From: Mesodorylaimus sp. YZB2_4
Taxonomy: Eukaryota > Nematoda > Enoplea > Dorylaimida > Dorylaimidae
Assembly: GCA_030248295.1 (NCBI GenBank)
Contig: JASANH010000913.1
Location: 558,001-622,000 of the forward strand
DNA: 64,000 nucleotides
Direction: 5' to 3'
In this document: piece by piece, positions 37,101-47,589 of the stretch
Position numbering within the stretch: the first letter of the stretch is position 1
Layout: the number at the start of each line of letters is the position of its first letter
Position numbers and translations under genes: made by a program
Notes under the pieces: generated by a model
The model's database searches: none
What the model was told of the DNA's origin: nothing
What the model saw: the letters and a program-made list of their open reading frames with translations, nothing else

Positions 37101-39709
37101 ACCAGTAACTCACCTTAGGCTCATTCTCGCATAACCACTTGACTCGCATGCACGCCTGAAACAGAATTTAGTTGGCTATCTTCTGTAATCGATCTGCGAT
37201 GGATGTTCAACCAATTGGTTCATGTAGAATTGGAAGTACTGTGGCTTAAACTTAAGATCGGAGCAGGAAGTGTGCGTCAATATTTGTGTGTGTGTGCACA
37301 CTATAAACGTACATGTATACTGAGCATAAACGTTTATATATACATATATGCAGCAGATTGTACAGCATTTCTATTTGATACATGCACATATATATACATA
37401 CATACGAGTGCGGCTGAACTATGAGCAGTATATGGATATATATATGTACACACCACATATACAGTATGCTGTATATACACTTATATGCATATGCAGTAGA
37501 GATAGTGCAATATTTGCATCGATACAGGCACATGTATACACATATGTGTGCGCCTGAACTGTAAACAGTATGTGGAGATATATATATATATGTATGGGTA
37601 ATATACACATACATATATTTTGCATATACATTTATATGCATATGCAGTACATAGTACAATATTTGTATCTATAGTAATGTGTGCGCATGAGGTGTGACCA
37701 GTATATGGAGATATATATATACAGTATATATGGGTGATATACAAATACATATACTTTGCATATACATTTAAATGCATATGCAGTACATAGTTCGATCTTT
37801 GTATCTATAGTAATGTGTGCGCATGAAACTGTAAACAGTATGTGATATATACATATATATATATTATATATGTGGGTACTATATATACACATACTGTACA
37901 GTATATAATTTGTGTAAAACTGACAGGACGGACAGATATGAATTAGTCTGTCAGATATATACACACAGACACGAAGAGGTGCATCAGGACACAGCATTAT
38001 GCAATATCATTATTAGTGACTTCAGTGTACTGTAACTGACGATACAAAGTCCCGTTACGTTACACTTACCTGGAAGCATGCAACAGCAAAGCTGATAAAC
38101 ATTGTACGTACAACATCAATGACGTGCACTCACCACCACCGAGCAAAAAATTAAAGCAGTTGCTTACCATGGCAGGCACAATTTCCAATGTTCTTCCCAC
38201 CAAGAACCGTGACTTTTTTGAGAATGAGTACAAAACTCGGCACGAACTGCGCAATGCCTAAACGATGGCCATGTACACAAAACCCACAAAGAGAACAGTG
38301 CAACCGGCCCTACCGCCATGGTCCACGAATGGTTTACCCGCTCGCACTCGTCCGCGGCTCGTCTGTCCTGCCATGTGACAAAATTGTGGAAGCTCTCACC
38401 AGTTTCTCTGAAATGAGGGGGTGGTGCAGTGTGCTGACAAGCCACGTCACCTGCCGATCGCTGAAAAGTGACCTCAGCCAGAATAGCGCAGTCCGTCAGG
38501 ATCACTGTCATAACCAATCAGGCCAGGATACCGCACTACTGCATCGCCCATCAAAACCCCAAACTGATGAGTCGGCCACATCCTGAGCAGCCACCAGTCT
38601 TCCCGTCAGCCTCTGCATACTTTCCTTTCACCCAGCGACAACCTACTTGTCACGGCAGCCAGCTCGACTTACTTATCCCACGTCACGATTGTCCCTCTCT
38701 GCGAGCAAATGCCCAGAGCTCGCACAGATTCGAACCCAATGCCCGCATTAGTAACAGCCTCTCGCACAACAGCGACAAAGTCCCGCCACAACGTTGCCGG
38801 CTCCATCTCTACTCGATCCTGGTCTGGATAGAGCAGTTCCACCTGAAGATCAATTACTGTGCAGTCCCAAATTCTCCTGCACTGTACAGGTAATTTCTGC
38901 ATGGTACTAAATCTTACCGTGCTGTCTTGTGTCTATAAATATCTTTACAGGCAAAAATTTTGGTGTGAAATGACTATCGCTTGCTGTGTGTGCAGTCCAA
39001 AATCCTGGCACTATCACTAGTGGCGCACTGTATCTTACTTATCAAAAGCCGCATTTTCGCCGTCCAAAATCCTAGCGAAACTGTGCCTATTAATTACCGA
39101 GCAATCACAAATTCTGGTGCGCTATAACAACTTCTGCACAGCGACTAATCCCTTCCTACCGCAGCTATCAATTACTTTGTAGTCCCACAATTAATAATAC
39201 TGTATTTCTGCGCAGCCTTTAACCCTGGCATACTGCAGCTATTAACTTCAAATAGTGTGAGCCCAAGACTGTGCACACTATTCCATCTGTCAATTACCAT
39301 GCAGCCCCAAATTCTCCTGTAATGCACAGGAGCTATTAATTTCCACGACTCGGGTACCTCGGGCCTAGTGGCTTAAGGCGTCTGTCTCTCATGCTGGGTG
39401 CGCACTTACAGAGAAGGGTTCGACTCCCGCCTCGGTAAAACATGATTGTAAAATTGGGTGATTGTATGTGTTCGTTAGCTTTCGAGTGCGCTGTATGGTG
39501 CTTGGCTGTGGATAAAGTATGACATGACATGCAATAACTCCTAGCATTTATCAACTAAACTGCAGTCACGAAAAATCACATACCCTCCGTTGCGCAGTTC
39601 CATGCACCTTGGTCGTGTCGTCATAGACACGACATCTCAGGAACGTCGTGCCAATATCCACGGCCACAATATAGTGGGCAATTTTGCCATCGCCACCGCC
39701 ATGCGCCAT
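28106..39709 (-). CDS. GK5: GK5-like glycerol/carbohydrate kinase (FGGY family)
   Basis: Fifteen exons on the minus strand: 39709-39584, 38842-38673, 38407-38314, 38257-38168, 37155-37114, 37017-36880, 36557-36484, 36425-36365, 36308-36182, 35672-35568, 35079-35029, 33989-33946, 29415-29251, 28677-28544, 28260-28106; about 525 aa, close to vertebrate GK5. Landmarks in order: [13 protein letters not shown] (phosphate-binding loop), [44 protein letters not shown] (catalytic Asp), [38 protein letters not shown] and [16 protein letters not shown]. Two oddities stand out. The usual Asp before the GGVS signature is replaced (R-C-V-GG). The exon starting at 29415 carries one base more than the phase of the previous exon allows, so a frame error, assembly error or unseen micro-exon lies near 29400. 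The 4.5-kb intron 29416-33945 holds the NAALADase-like gene on the other strand. Confidence 0.88.
29590..29800. mobile_element. tRNA-like SINE fragments in a GK5 intron
   Basis: On the plus strand at 29698-29795, GGGGTGGTCCAGTTCAGTGG (A-box-like) and TGGGTTCGATATCC (B-box-like) have tRNA-like spacing. On the minus strand at 29605-29665, a GGGTTCTACTCCC B-box-like sequence lies beside TGGTGGAGGACGAA. Both look like SINE heads rather than working tRNA genes, because no full cloverleaf could be drawn. Confidence 0.35.
30445..33181 (+). CDS. GCPII/NAALADase-family M28 metallopeptidase, type II membrane protein
   Basis: Two exons (30445-31744 and 32139-33181) join in frame to 780 aa. A short cytoplasmic N-terminus is followed by one membrane segment (about residues 14-36), a protease-associated domain, a zinc peptidase domain and a C-terminal helical dimerisation domain. 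Metal and catalytic residues are intact: His/Asp in VGNHFDAW and GAIDPNSG, the Glu pair in [14 protein letters not shown], Asp in YLNVD and His in YPLYHTLYE. Residues that give human GCPII its acidic-substrate preference appear changed: the arginine patch keeps one of three (VNLRY for GRARY), and the S1' lysine position is Ser (EDSYAS). It may act as a general amino- or dipeptidase rather than on NAAG or folyl-polyglutamate. The gene lies wholly inside a GK5 intron, antisense to it. Confidence 0.9.
31885..32130 (-). mobile_element. tRNA-like repeat remnants in the NAALADase-family intron
   Basis: GCTGGGATTCGAACCCTGCAG at 31901 and CCGGGATTCGAGCCTG near 32110 are inverse B-box-like sequences about 200 bases apart in the single intron. 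They are probably two minus-strand SINE heads. Confidence 0.35.
33274..33279 (+). terminator. Polyadenylation signal AATAAA of the peptidase gene
   Basis: AATAAA lies about 93 bases after the stop codon at 33181. Confidence 0.5.
33375..33540 (+). repeat. Dispersed repeat, family delta, copy 1
   Basis: It shares CCCAGCCAGGGGAGATCGATTACTC and the flanking CATCAAC..GGGTTG inverted core with copies at 40800-40925, 48838-49025 and 59942-60125. An extra copy of the inverted core lies at 33615-33640. The class is unknown. Confidence 0.5.
34390..34545 (+). mobile_element. tRNA-derived SINE, family alpha, copy 1
   Basis: The head GGCCGGTGGGTTAGGCGTCTGCC with CTCACGC and the B-box-like GTGTTCGACTCGC is followed by a tail with CCTCGAGTGCGCATAAG and GTGATGTGGTAAAACATG. 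The head resembles a class II (long-arm) tRNA. Copies lie at 39355-39530 (+), 42604-42735 (-) and 58765-58930 (-). Confidence 0.65.
35693..35990 (+). repeat. 22-bp minisatellite, 14 units, with TGACTCA in 13 units
   Basis: The unit GCAATGACTCATAGCGGAGCAC recurs every 22 bases from 35695 to 35981. Units are nearly identical: one has CATGG, one AGCTG, and the last reads TGACTCGTC. Each of the first 13 units contains the AP-1 core TGACTCA. The array lies in a GK5 intron next to exon 35568-35672. Confidence 0.95.
37260..37925. repeat. TA-rich tandem repeat, unit about 140 bp
   Basis: The landmarks TGCAG(C/T)A, ATAGTGCAATATTTG(C/T)ATC, GTGTGCGC(C/A)TGA and (A/G)TATATGGAGATATATATA recur with starts near 37350, 37493, 37644 and 37780, giving four or more diverged units. 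The long open frames here are an artefact of the repeat. It lies in a GK5 intron. Confidence 0.75.
39355..39530 (+). mobile_element. tRNA-derived SINE, family alpha, copy 2
   Basis: The head CTAGTGGCTTAAGGCGTCTG with GGGTTCGACTCCCGCC is followed by a tail with GCGCTGTATGGTGCTTGGCTGTGGATAAAG. It lies in the first GK5 intron, in antisense orientation. Confidence 0.7.
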
Positions 39710-40082
39710 CCCCAGTCCTGCACATAAGCTACATCATTAGACTTAGTCAGGCCTTGCAGTGGATGATCCGCCACCAACATCCACCAGCCAAAGAGCTCGC
39801 ATGCTCAGGCGATCCACAAAAAGTACCTGGTATCACCACAATCACCAAACAATCAAATGCGTCAAAGAACACTTTATTATTTCTCACATGGCAAATACAC
39901 AACTCATTTCTTACCGCATATCCAACTAGGTAACAAGGAAAAACAAATCTAGATAAGCCGTTTCCTTAATCAAATCACCAAAAATCACAGCGGAGCTCGT
40001 TGCTTTCTTCGCGCCGGCGCAATGACGGATTGTGTTTTATATTGCAGATTGGTGATGGGACAAGAAAACGGGCTTTTATTTC
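39710..40082. other. Short same-strand spacer between DNAJC3 and GK5
   Basis: Only 373 bases separate the DNAJC3 stop from the GK5 start, both on the minus strand. An acceptor-like TTATGTGCAG ends at 39718, eight bases before the GK5 ATG. The proximity would allow a shared transcript in a trans-splicing organism, but this is inference. Confidence 0.4.
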
Positions 40083-43000
40083 TTATTGAAAATGGAATTT
40101 GAACGTAAATGGGCCGTCATTACCACCAAATGGATTAAAACCATGAAAAAATGGATTCCCGTGTTGACGTTGCGATTCTGGATCCAATGGATCTTCGCCA
40201 GCGTCGAACCTCGCCCTTTTTTCTGCAAAGAAATTTACAGTAACATCAGCAATTAAAATATGAACGCCTCAGACCCGAGATTCTTCTTGTCAAGAGGGAC
40301 ACTACTGAAATTGTGGGCCTATGTATGTGCGTATTGTATGCAGCCTTATGCAACCAGCGCACCCAGGCGGCGGGAGATAGTAGAGACCGAAGCCTCTGGG
40401 CTCCGACCCAGCATCGACCGATCCGACCTTTGGCCTGGATCCCGATCCAATCCAAGGTATGGATCGGCCCGATCCCATCCGATCCGATCGATCCGCTTCA
40501 AAAGTTGAAGATTGGTGGGGATGACGTCTTTGGCACTGAGTCCTCACCAACCTGCCCTGTTCCTTCACTGTAACTCTCTATCAGACCACTACAAAGGCCA
40601 CAGGAGAGCTAACCAGCACCTAAAACGAGATTAAATGCTGGTTTGAGAGAAAAAACGGGACTTTCTCATCATGGTATGCCTCAATTTATCATTTTCAAGC
40701 AGATAAAGCGGAAAAAGTGTTGGTTACCCACCAAGCCGATCCAGCAGTGGGATCGGTTCGGTTCAGTTCAGCCGGATCAGTGGATCGGTCGATGCTGGGC
40801 ACCGACTGGAGGTAGGCAAGCCTCGCAACTATGTATACCTGCCCTAGAAACATCAACCGGAAAGGTCAACGTCCCAGCCAGGGAAGAGTATCGATTACTC
40901 CCAACCGCCGGGCTGCTGGCTACACTTACATACTGTAAAGTACTCACATCAGCTCCACGCACAGTATGCATGACAATGGCGCCTGCCAGAAATTTTTCCG
41001 CTTCATGCGGTTCCCGTACCTTCCCAACCACAAATGACATTGAACCCTGTCAGGCGCGCTGTACGGTGTCGCGTCTGAATATGAGTAAGGACCCAATCCA
41101 AGTCAAGCGAAAAAGTGAATGAGCACAGCTAATTGCTACTTTCGGTAAATTTTTCTCTAAATTCTCAGCAATAACGTGAGATGATGTCAGCGACAGTTTT
41201 GTGAAGAAGCAGAATTATCAAACAGAAATGAGTTCACGGTTTGATTTTTAGTTTTCAGGTTTTCGCCAAAGAGTTTTCGCAAATTTTTGTGATGCAAGTG
41301 AAAAAATTTATAAAAATCTAATATGTCATGTCAAGTCTTATTGTATCCATAGCCACAAACCCCCAAATTGCCCAAAAAAAAATATAAGAAAAAAAAAAAA
41401 CAAAAAAAAAAAAGTTTTTATCTTTCACACACCTCGAGATATTAGGCGCTAAAGTTGATGGTGCCCTTCGAGTTGACGATTTTCAGACCTCCTGCGACCT
41501 GCTCCTTCAGGCTAACTGGGAGACGGGGGTTTGACCAGCCTAAAATATGCCCAATACATCTAGCTTTAAACGTGACCCCCCATCGGCTATATTTTAGCTT
41601 TACATTCGATATCCAATCATGCAAAAAACTGCAGCAACAACAGGCCTCCTGCAAAAAACAAGGAATTTCCAGACAAAACCAATTTTTGAAACTCTTGCAA
41701 AATCAAATTACAAAATCGGAAATAGATTTTCGGATAGAGCTTATAATGGCATCGATTGGTTTTTCTCGGTTGAAATTCGGCTTTTAATCGTGGAAATACA
41801 GGGAAAGAAAGTAGCGATCATTAAGTGCCACAAGTACGCATCTTTTGAATTTCCCACTCGCGTGCCGCTTATGACATAAGAGCGGTCTTGGCTGCTTACT
41901 CTGGAAATCGAACGTAAATTTGTAACTTCTCTTATTTTCCACGACAGAGAGAGACTCCAGTACAAAATTTGATCGACACGGAGTGAAAAATTATGTATTT
42001 TCTCGCGATTTCCAGAGTAAGAAGCTGGAACAGATCTAATGCACTCAATTTTGGTCTTATCTGATAATCTGTATCGTCTTTGTCGTTATAGCCCCTTAAA
42101 TAGTAAATATTGGCACTGCGGACTGCGAAGCAAAACGAGAGCCATTATTTTCCCGCAATTCTAACTGCGCTCAGCCGAGCTTCCCTCCCGACTGTCTTAG
42201 CTTCTTGCACCTGAGCATCAATGCGCGCGGCAAATTCAAATATTTGACTGTCAGGGAGCTAACTCTCCTAAAGTTACATAGCAGTCTCTGTTCGCTGATT
42301 TTTCTTTACTTCGACAATGTGACTTGCACCCATTAGCTTGACCCTGTACTTGTACACTTGATACTGACCCTGCTGCGACTTTTGGCACGGCAGAGTCAGT
42401 ATTGCGGTGTGGCTCACCAACTTTTGGCTTACCTAGGGGGAAGGGGGTCAGGATTTCCTTGGTTTTTGCATAGGGGGGTCACTAATTTTTGGCTCGTCCA
42501 GACGGGGGGTCAGACCATTTTTCAAAATTTTAACATTACAAAATTGACAATTTTCCAAGCCTAGAGGGGGGTCACGGGGTCAACCCCCTCCCAGTTTCGG
42601 ATGCTGTCCATAGCTGAGCACCATGCAGTGCACTCGAGGGCTAAGGAACCCATATTTAACAATCATTTTGTACCAAGGCGGGAGTCGAACCCTCGAATGA
42701 GGCAGTAAGCAAGTGTGCACAAGGGGGGGGAGAACCCCTTGTTGGGCCAGCCAGGATATTGAACCCTTCCTCTCGAAACCCCCCCCCCCCCCCACCTCAG
42801 GTCCAGCAGGAGGAAAGAAACGGAAGCAAGCAAAAGCGATTAAATTGTATCTGTACTGGACCAAGACCTGACCTGACTGGCCATGCCCTCCAAGCAGGCC
42901 AGTTGTCCAGCCAGCCTACAGTACTGTACAGTATGTTAACAGTCATACAACTCACTCACTCGCCTCGACCCAAACCTGACCTAACCTGACCTGTCTCACA

Positions 43001-46000
43001 CGCAATCAGATCAGGCTTAGGCGATCTGATCTGATCTCTACCCCCTCCCCCTCCCCTCCCAAACCACCCCTCTAACCCAGCCGACCTTGCCCATACTTGA
43101 GTAAAAGCAAAACAAAAACATCCAGTAAATAGAAAACATGTTTCTTTACAAAAGTCACACGCGTTATAACTAAAAACCTCTAAAGCAGCGAAGGCAGAAG
43201 AATAAACTGATTTCCATGGGCGCGTTTCAAAAGCTTTTTTCTTAAAATCTACAAAATGATGAGTTGATGTCAGCGGCGCTTTGCTGAGAAAAATGTGCTC
43301 TATCATCTGATTGTTTTTCCTTTGGTTTTACTGCTTCAGATTTCTTCAATTTTCGCTCAACATTTTACGAAAATCTTTATTAAAAACTGAAAACGCAAAA
43401 TCAAGCCTTGAAATCAATTCTACTCGACAGAGCACATTTTCCTCCACAATATTGTCGCTGAGATCAACTCACGTTATCGCTGAGACTTTCGAGAAAACTC
43501 GGCGAAAGCTGGGATTTTTGATTGTTTGCGCTTCCGACTATGATTAGACCAGACTGTAACAACGAAATCGTACCCTGCACTGTATCGTTTGTTCTACCTG
43601 ACCCTGGTCAAGTTTACGATTCCAAACCAGCCCCTTCGATAAATTGCAGCTAGCACGTAGGCGAGCCAGAAACGGGTGTCAACTGATGATAAGATCCATT
43701 CGGATGTATACAGCGCAAGTTTCATAAAGAAATAAGCCTGATTTTTGCAGGTTTTCCAGACGAAAATTCAATTTTACCCCGATTCTTTTCACGAGTGATA
43801 AACAATTCCAACTAATTTACTGACTTCTTGCATGATCACCAAGGCAGACTGAAAATGCATCCTCCAACATTTTTCTCTTATTTTGGCTCAAGAATTCATA
43901 GATAGCCTGAAGTTTAGGTTTCCCAGCCTTGTTTAAACCCTGAATGAGTTAAAAAATCTAGCAAATATCATCATCATCGAGGAAGTAGCTATATGCAGAT
44001 ATAAAAAAAGCTCAATAGAAGCCTCAGATTGCTTTTAAAGCTGTTTCGCTTGGATGAGATCTGACATTGTCGAGCACTGTCATAAGTGCCATACACGCTC
44101 GGATTAACACGAGTGGTCCCGATCCCAGTCCTGATCCTGAACTAACGCTACTGCACTGTGATGAAACTGCCTACAGCGAGCGCAGCAGTTGCTGCAGGCG
44201 CCTCCCATATGCAGGCAGATACAGCACCAAATCTACAAGTAACCATACCTGGATCTGAAAGCACTTCTTTGGCCGCAGCAATATCAATAAATTTCTTTTC
44301 GGCCGCCTTACGTTCGGCGGGATCGGGAAAATTATCCGGATGCCATTTCTGCGCCAATTTCCTGTACGCTTTGGTAATCTGTTGCTTATTGGCGTTCCTA
44401 AATGCAAACCATCATTTTATATTTTGCTTCACATAAAATCGTTAAAATCTAAACTTACCGACGAACACCCAAAATTTTGTAATAATCCTTCTTCTGCGCT
44501 TGCTTCAAGAGCTTCTGTGCCCTACTTATTCCTTCTTTGGCTTTTTTATTATCCGCATCGTGATTTAAGGCTTCTTGGAAATCGCGAATGGCTACAAAAA
44601 AACATATTTCAATGCTAAAATTGTATGCCAAATTAATCGATCAATGCGAACGATTATCGAATACTCATCAGAAATCACTTTGATTTTATCAAACCGATGA
44701 CTTATCAAATCGGTATATATGTGAAAAATATACCGTGAAAACACCAAAAATTATATCCTATGGCAAATCTTTGATTATGAGTTTATCTAATTAATTATGA
44801 CCACCGATAAAATATTTCATCTCATTGAAATCTGATTTTTGTGTATCGATAATCGAATAAATTTTAACAATCGAAAATTAAAAGATCGATTCAATTGAAT
44901 TATCGATTATTAACAAATATTTCGGTTGATTACATTATAATCAACAGATAAATATCGATCGCTTATCGATTTGTAGAGTTCGATCGATCAAAGACCACAA
45001 ATCGATAATTTTTGCGTATTGATCATCGAATAGATTATACCAACCGAAATTAAAAGATTGATTCAATTGAATTATCGATTATTAACAAATATTTCGGTTG
45101 ATTACATTATAATCAACAGATAAATATCGATCGCTTATCGATTTGTAGAGTTCTATCGATCAAAGACCACAAATCGATAATTGACCGCCATTAGAACATA
45201 CCGTCTTCCATCTGCTCGTTAATAATATAGGCCTCGGCTCGGTCCAATAAGGCTTGCACATTGCTCGGATCGTACTTGAGAATATTCGAACACCATTCCA
45301 CCGCCTTCCTCGTGTTCCCTCCCTGCAATAAGGAAAACGATCTCTCAATCCCCTTCGTGCTTTCTTTTTCCGTTCCTTTTGAGACCAGCCACCATCGATG
45401 GGGCCTTAATCTATTTTCCTCACTTAAAAATCAGAAGGAAAACACCAGACAAAAGTGTCTAAAAATTTGAGTGAAATTTCCCGCCAAATTCTTTTCTTAA
45501 AAATTGATCCATCGATTTTTCCATTCTTACCTGCCCATAGCATTTACAATAGGCCGCATCGGCTTGTTGCGCAACGCCATCCACTTCCGATTCAATTTTC
45601 AAAACTGCATCGGCATGTTTCACACAATCGTCCCATTGTTCTTCATTGATCGATTTTCGTAAATCTTGTAAAATTTTTACTAATTTCTTCAATTTTTTGT
45701 AATGCGGAAAACATTGTTTATGGTCCGGATTTAATTTAAGGCACTCTCGAATTTGCCTTAAATGAAAACATTTAAACAAATTTAAAATTTTCGAATTAAA
45801 TTTGCTTACGTAAGAGACTCGTCCGTATCACCCGTTTCGTAATATAAGGTAGACAATTTATAATAGGCATCAGTATTATCTTGGATCATTTTAGTCGTGG
45901 CTCGAATATCGGCAATCGCATCTTGTAATCGCCCTTGTTTCTCGAAACATGTGGCACGTTTTAATCGAAGTTCCGCATCCCATGGACAAATCTAAAACAA

Positions 46001-46970
46001 AATACAATCGATCGAAAAGCATGAAGAGGAATCTGACGAGTCAATTGAAAACCGATTTTCTAAACTTATTAAAAATCCATGAACTTACGTCCAACGCTTC
46101 TTTCAAAAACTGTTCCGCCGATTGCATATCGCCTTGCTCCATTAGACTATTCGCCTGTTCAATGTAACGTCGAACTGGCTCCATTTGTTGAACTTTCTGT
46201 TTCGCTTCATTATTTTCTGGATCCCTTTGCAACTAAAACGACGGAAGCTAGAAAAACAGTCACAAAAAGGAGAAAACAGAAATCCCTTACGACGGAATCA
46301 AAATCGACGAAAGCTGAATCCAAATTTCCTTGTTTCAAAAGTACATTGCCGCGTTGTAATCGAGCCTGTAAAGGATCGGAAACACTAAAAAATTTAGTTT
46401 ATTTACCAATATTTTTCAACGCATTTACCGCGGAAAAATCAGGCTTTAATATCAAGACACGATCCAAATCGGGTAAAGCTGATTTCGATTTGCCCATGGC
46501 CAAATAAACCGTAGCGCGACGATACAACGTTTGATAATTATCCGGATCCAAATCTAAAATATAGAAAACGGATATGGCGAAAAAGTTACGTAAAAACATT
46601 TAAAAAACCGTAAAAAAGTAAAACGAATTTTAAAGCCAGGAAACAAAATCTAAAAAATTACATACCAACCGCGGCGTGATAATGCGTTAAAGCATCGGCA
46701 AATTGTCCCTTGGATAAAAATTGTTTACCCATTTCTAAATGACGTTCGACTTCTTCCAAACTAGCATCGAGAGCTAAAAAATTAAGAATATTTCAAAATG
46801 ATGCACATTTGCATTCCTGCACCTTGAATTTCGAAAAAGCAGAGTGAAAGTAAAAGTAATCCGTAAGAATCGTAGGATTCGATAAAATCGCAGAAGTAAA
46901 ACCACTTACCAGTTATGTAAGTACCGAATAGCATCCATAAACAAGAAAGCAAAAATTGTCGAAATTCCAT
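40083..46970 (-). CDS. DNAJC3: DnaJ homolog subfamily C member 3 (p58IPK), ER co-chaperone
   Basis: Eleven exons (46970-46910, 46773-46666, 46553-46429, 46365-46291, 46232-46089, 45991-45810, 45756-45531, 45322-45202, 44591-44459, 44397-44249, 40222-40083) total 1464 bases, or 487 aa. An N-terminal signal sequence ([16 protein letters not shown]) precedes nine-odd TPR units (for example [55 protein letters not shown]) and a C-terminal J domain: [26 protein letters not shown] with the HPD motif, and [17 protein letters not shown]. The tail is [11 protein letters not shown] ... FTFKFHFQ. The protein binds unfolded clients and stimulates BiP in the ER lumen and is a known unfolded-protein-response target. 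The last intron (40223-44248) is 4 kb and repeat-rich, unlike the other, short introns. Confidence 0.93.
40800..40925 (+). repeat. Dispersed repeat, family delta, copy 2
   Basis: It matches copy 1: AAACATCAACCGG, GGTCAACGTCCCAGCCAGGG and TATCGATTACTCCCA. It lies in the last DNAJC3 intron. Confidence 0.5.
41175..41216 (+). repeat. Half copy of the 43258-43473 inverted-repeat arm
   Basis: CGTGAGATGATGTCAGCGAC and the following bases match the arm of the inverted repeat at 43258-43473, in the same intron. Confidence 0.4.
42604..42735 (-). mobile_element. tRNA-derived SINE, family alpha, copy 3
   Basis: On the minus strand the B-box-like GGGTTCGACTCCCGCC and the tail CCCTCGAGTGCACTGCATGG, GTGCTCAGCTATGGA match copies 2 and 4. 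The head is diverged. Confidence 0.55.
42779..42793 (+). repeat. Poly-C tract (15 C)
   Basis: An uninterrupted run of C next to a G-rich tract at 42722-42729. Confidence 0.9.
43258..43473. mobile_element. Inverted-repeat element in the DNAJC3 last intron
   Basis: The arm at 43258-43300 (GATGAGTTGATGTCAGCG ... AAATGTGCTC) is repeated inverted with moderate identity at 43430-43473 (GAGCACATTTTCC ... GAGATCAACTCACG), with about 130 bases between. A single arm lies at 41175. It is probably a MITE-like element; terminal duplications were not found. Confidence 0.45.
44836..45181. repeat. Tandem duplication of about 172 bp, rich in ATCGAT/GATC
   Basis: Two near-identical units (44836-45008 and 45009-45181) share TCAATTGAATTATCGATTA, ATATTTCGGTTGATTACATT and ATCGATCGCTTATCGATTTG. 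They fill the DNAJC3 intron between exons 44459-44591 and 45202-45322. The many nested palindromes could form hairpins. Confidence 0.85.
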
Positions 46971-47126
46971 TTTCGACTTGATAAAAATAAAATCACGTTA
47001 ACGCGGAAATAATTAGTCAATAATGTTAACGCACTTGAAGAATATTCACGAAATTTTCTCTAATGAAATGTAACTCTTCATCACTCGACCCAACAGTTCT
47101 CTCCCGCCGACTGGCAGATATAAAAC

Positions 47127-47134
47127 TGACGTCA
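47127..47134. promoter_or_regulatory. CRE/ATF palindrome TGACGTCA
   Basis: A perfect 8-bp palindrome about 157 bp upstream of the DNAJC3 start. bZIP factors of the CREB/ATF group bind this sequence. Confidence 0.55.
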
Positions 47135-47175
47135 GCAATGCCGAGGAGGTGGCGTGGCAGTCGGGGCTAAACTGA

Positions 47176-47194
47176 CCAATCACAAACGACCACG
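47176..47194 (+). promoter_or_regulatory. ER-stress response element, CCAAT-N9-CCACG
   Basis: CCAATCACAAACGACCACG fits the consensus exactly, with nine bases between the halves. It lies about 206 bp upstream of the start of DNAJC3, a known target of ATF6/XBP1 in animals. Consensus and spacing are read directly; use in this organism is inferred. Confidence 0.65.
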
Positions 47195-47200
47195 ACTTGA

Positions 47201-47208
47201 TCACGTGA
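47201..47208. promoter_or_regulatory. E-box TCACGTGA
   Basis: A perfect palindrome six bases after the ER-stress element, the preferred site of TFEB/USF-type bHLH-Zip factors. Confidence 0.45.
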
Positions 47209-47589
47209 CCACAGTGTAACGTTACCTTGTAAGAAAAAGTGTAAAGTGGATTCGCATAATTTCGAAGAAAAGTTAAAATTGGTCTTCATCAAGCAGTTTT
47301 TGGTCGAAAAAGGTCGATGAATATTTTATTAGAGCTGAATCTTAGTTTTACCACAGTGCGCCAATTTCCTAGATTTGCCAAAAGTTGACAACATGAATGA
47401 CAACAACACGCAACAACGATTGATTTTGTTGGATTCTTTCGAGTTTTGAAAAAAGATTTTCTGATAGCAAAATTTTGAGACGTATGAGAATAAAGTTTAA
47501 ATAATATTTGCATTTCTCAAAATTAAAACTCGCAACATTACATCATTCTTTTTTTTAGAAAAGTCGTGTTTCTACTCTGCGGTGATCGA

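Larger units (their letters stand above)
46971..47589. promoter_or_regulatory. Divergent promoter region of DNAJC3 and IF1
   Basis: This 619-bp spacer lies between two start codons on opposite strands. It holds TGACGTCA at 47127-47134, an ER-stress element at 47176-47194, TCACGTGA at 47201-47208 and a TATAAAA-like word near 47120. It probably drives both genes. Confidence 0.6.

Noticed and set aside
37252..37997. Overlapping Tyr/Ile-rich open frames
   Set aside because: They follow the TA-rich tandem repeat and translate low-complexity sequence in several frames at once.
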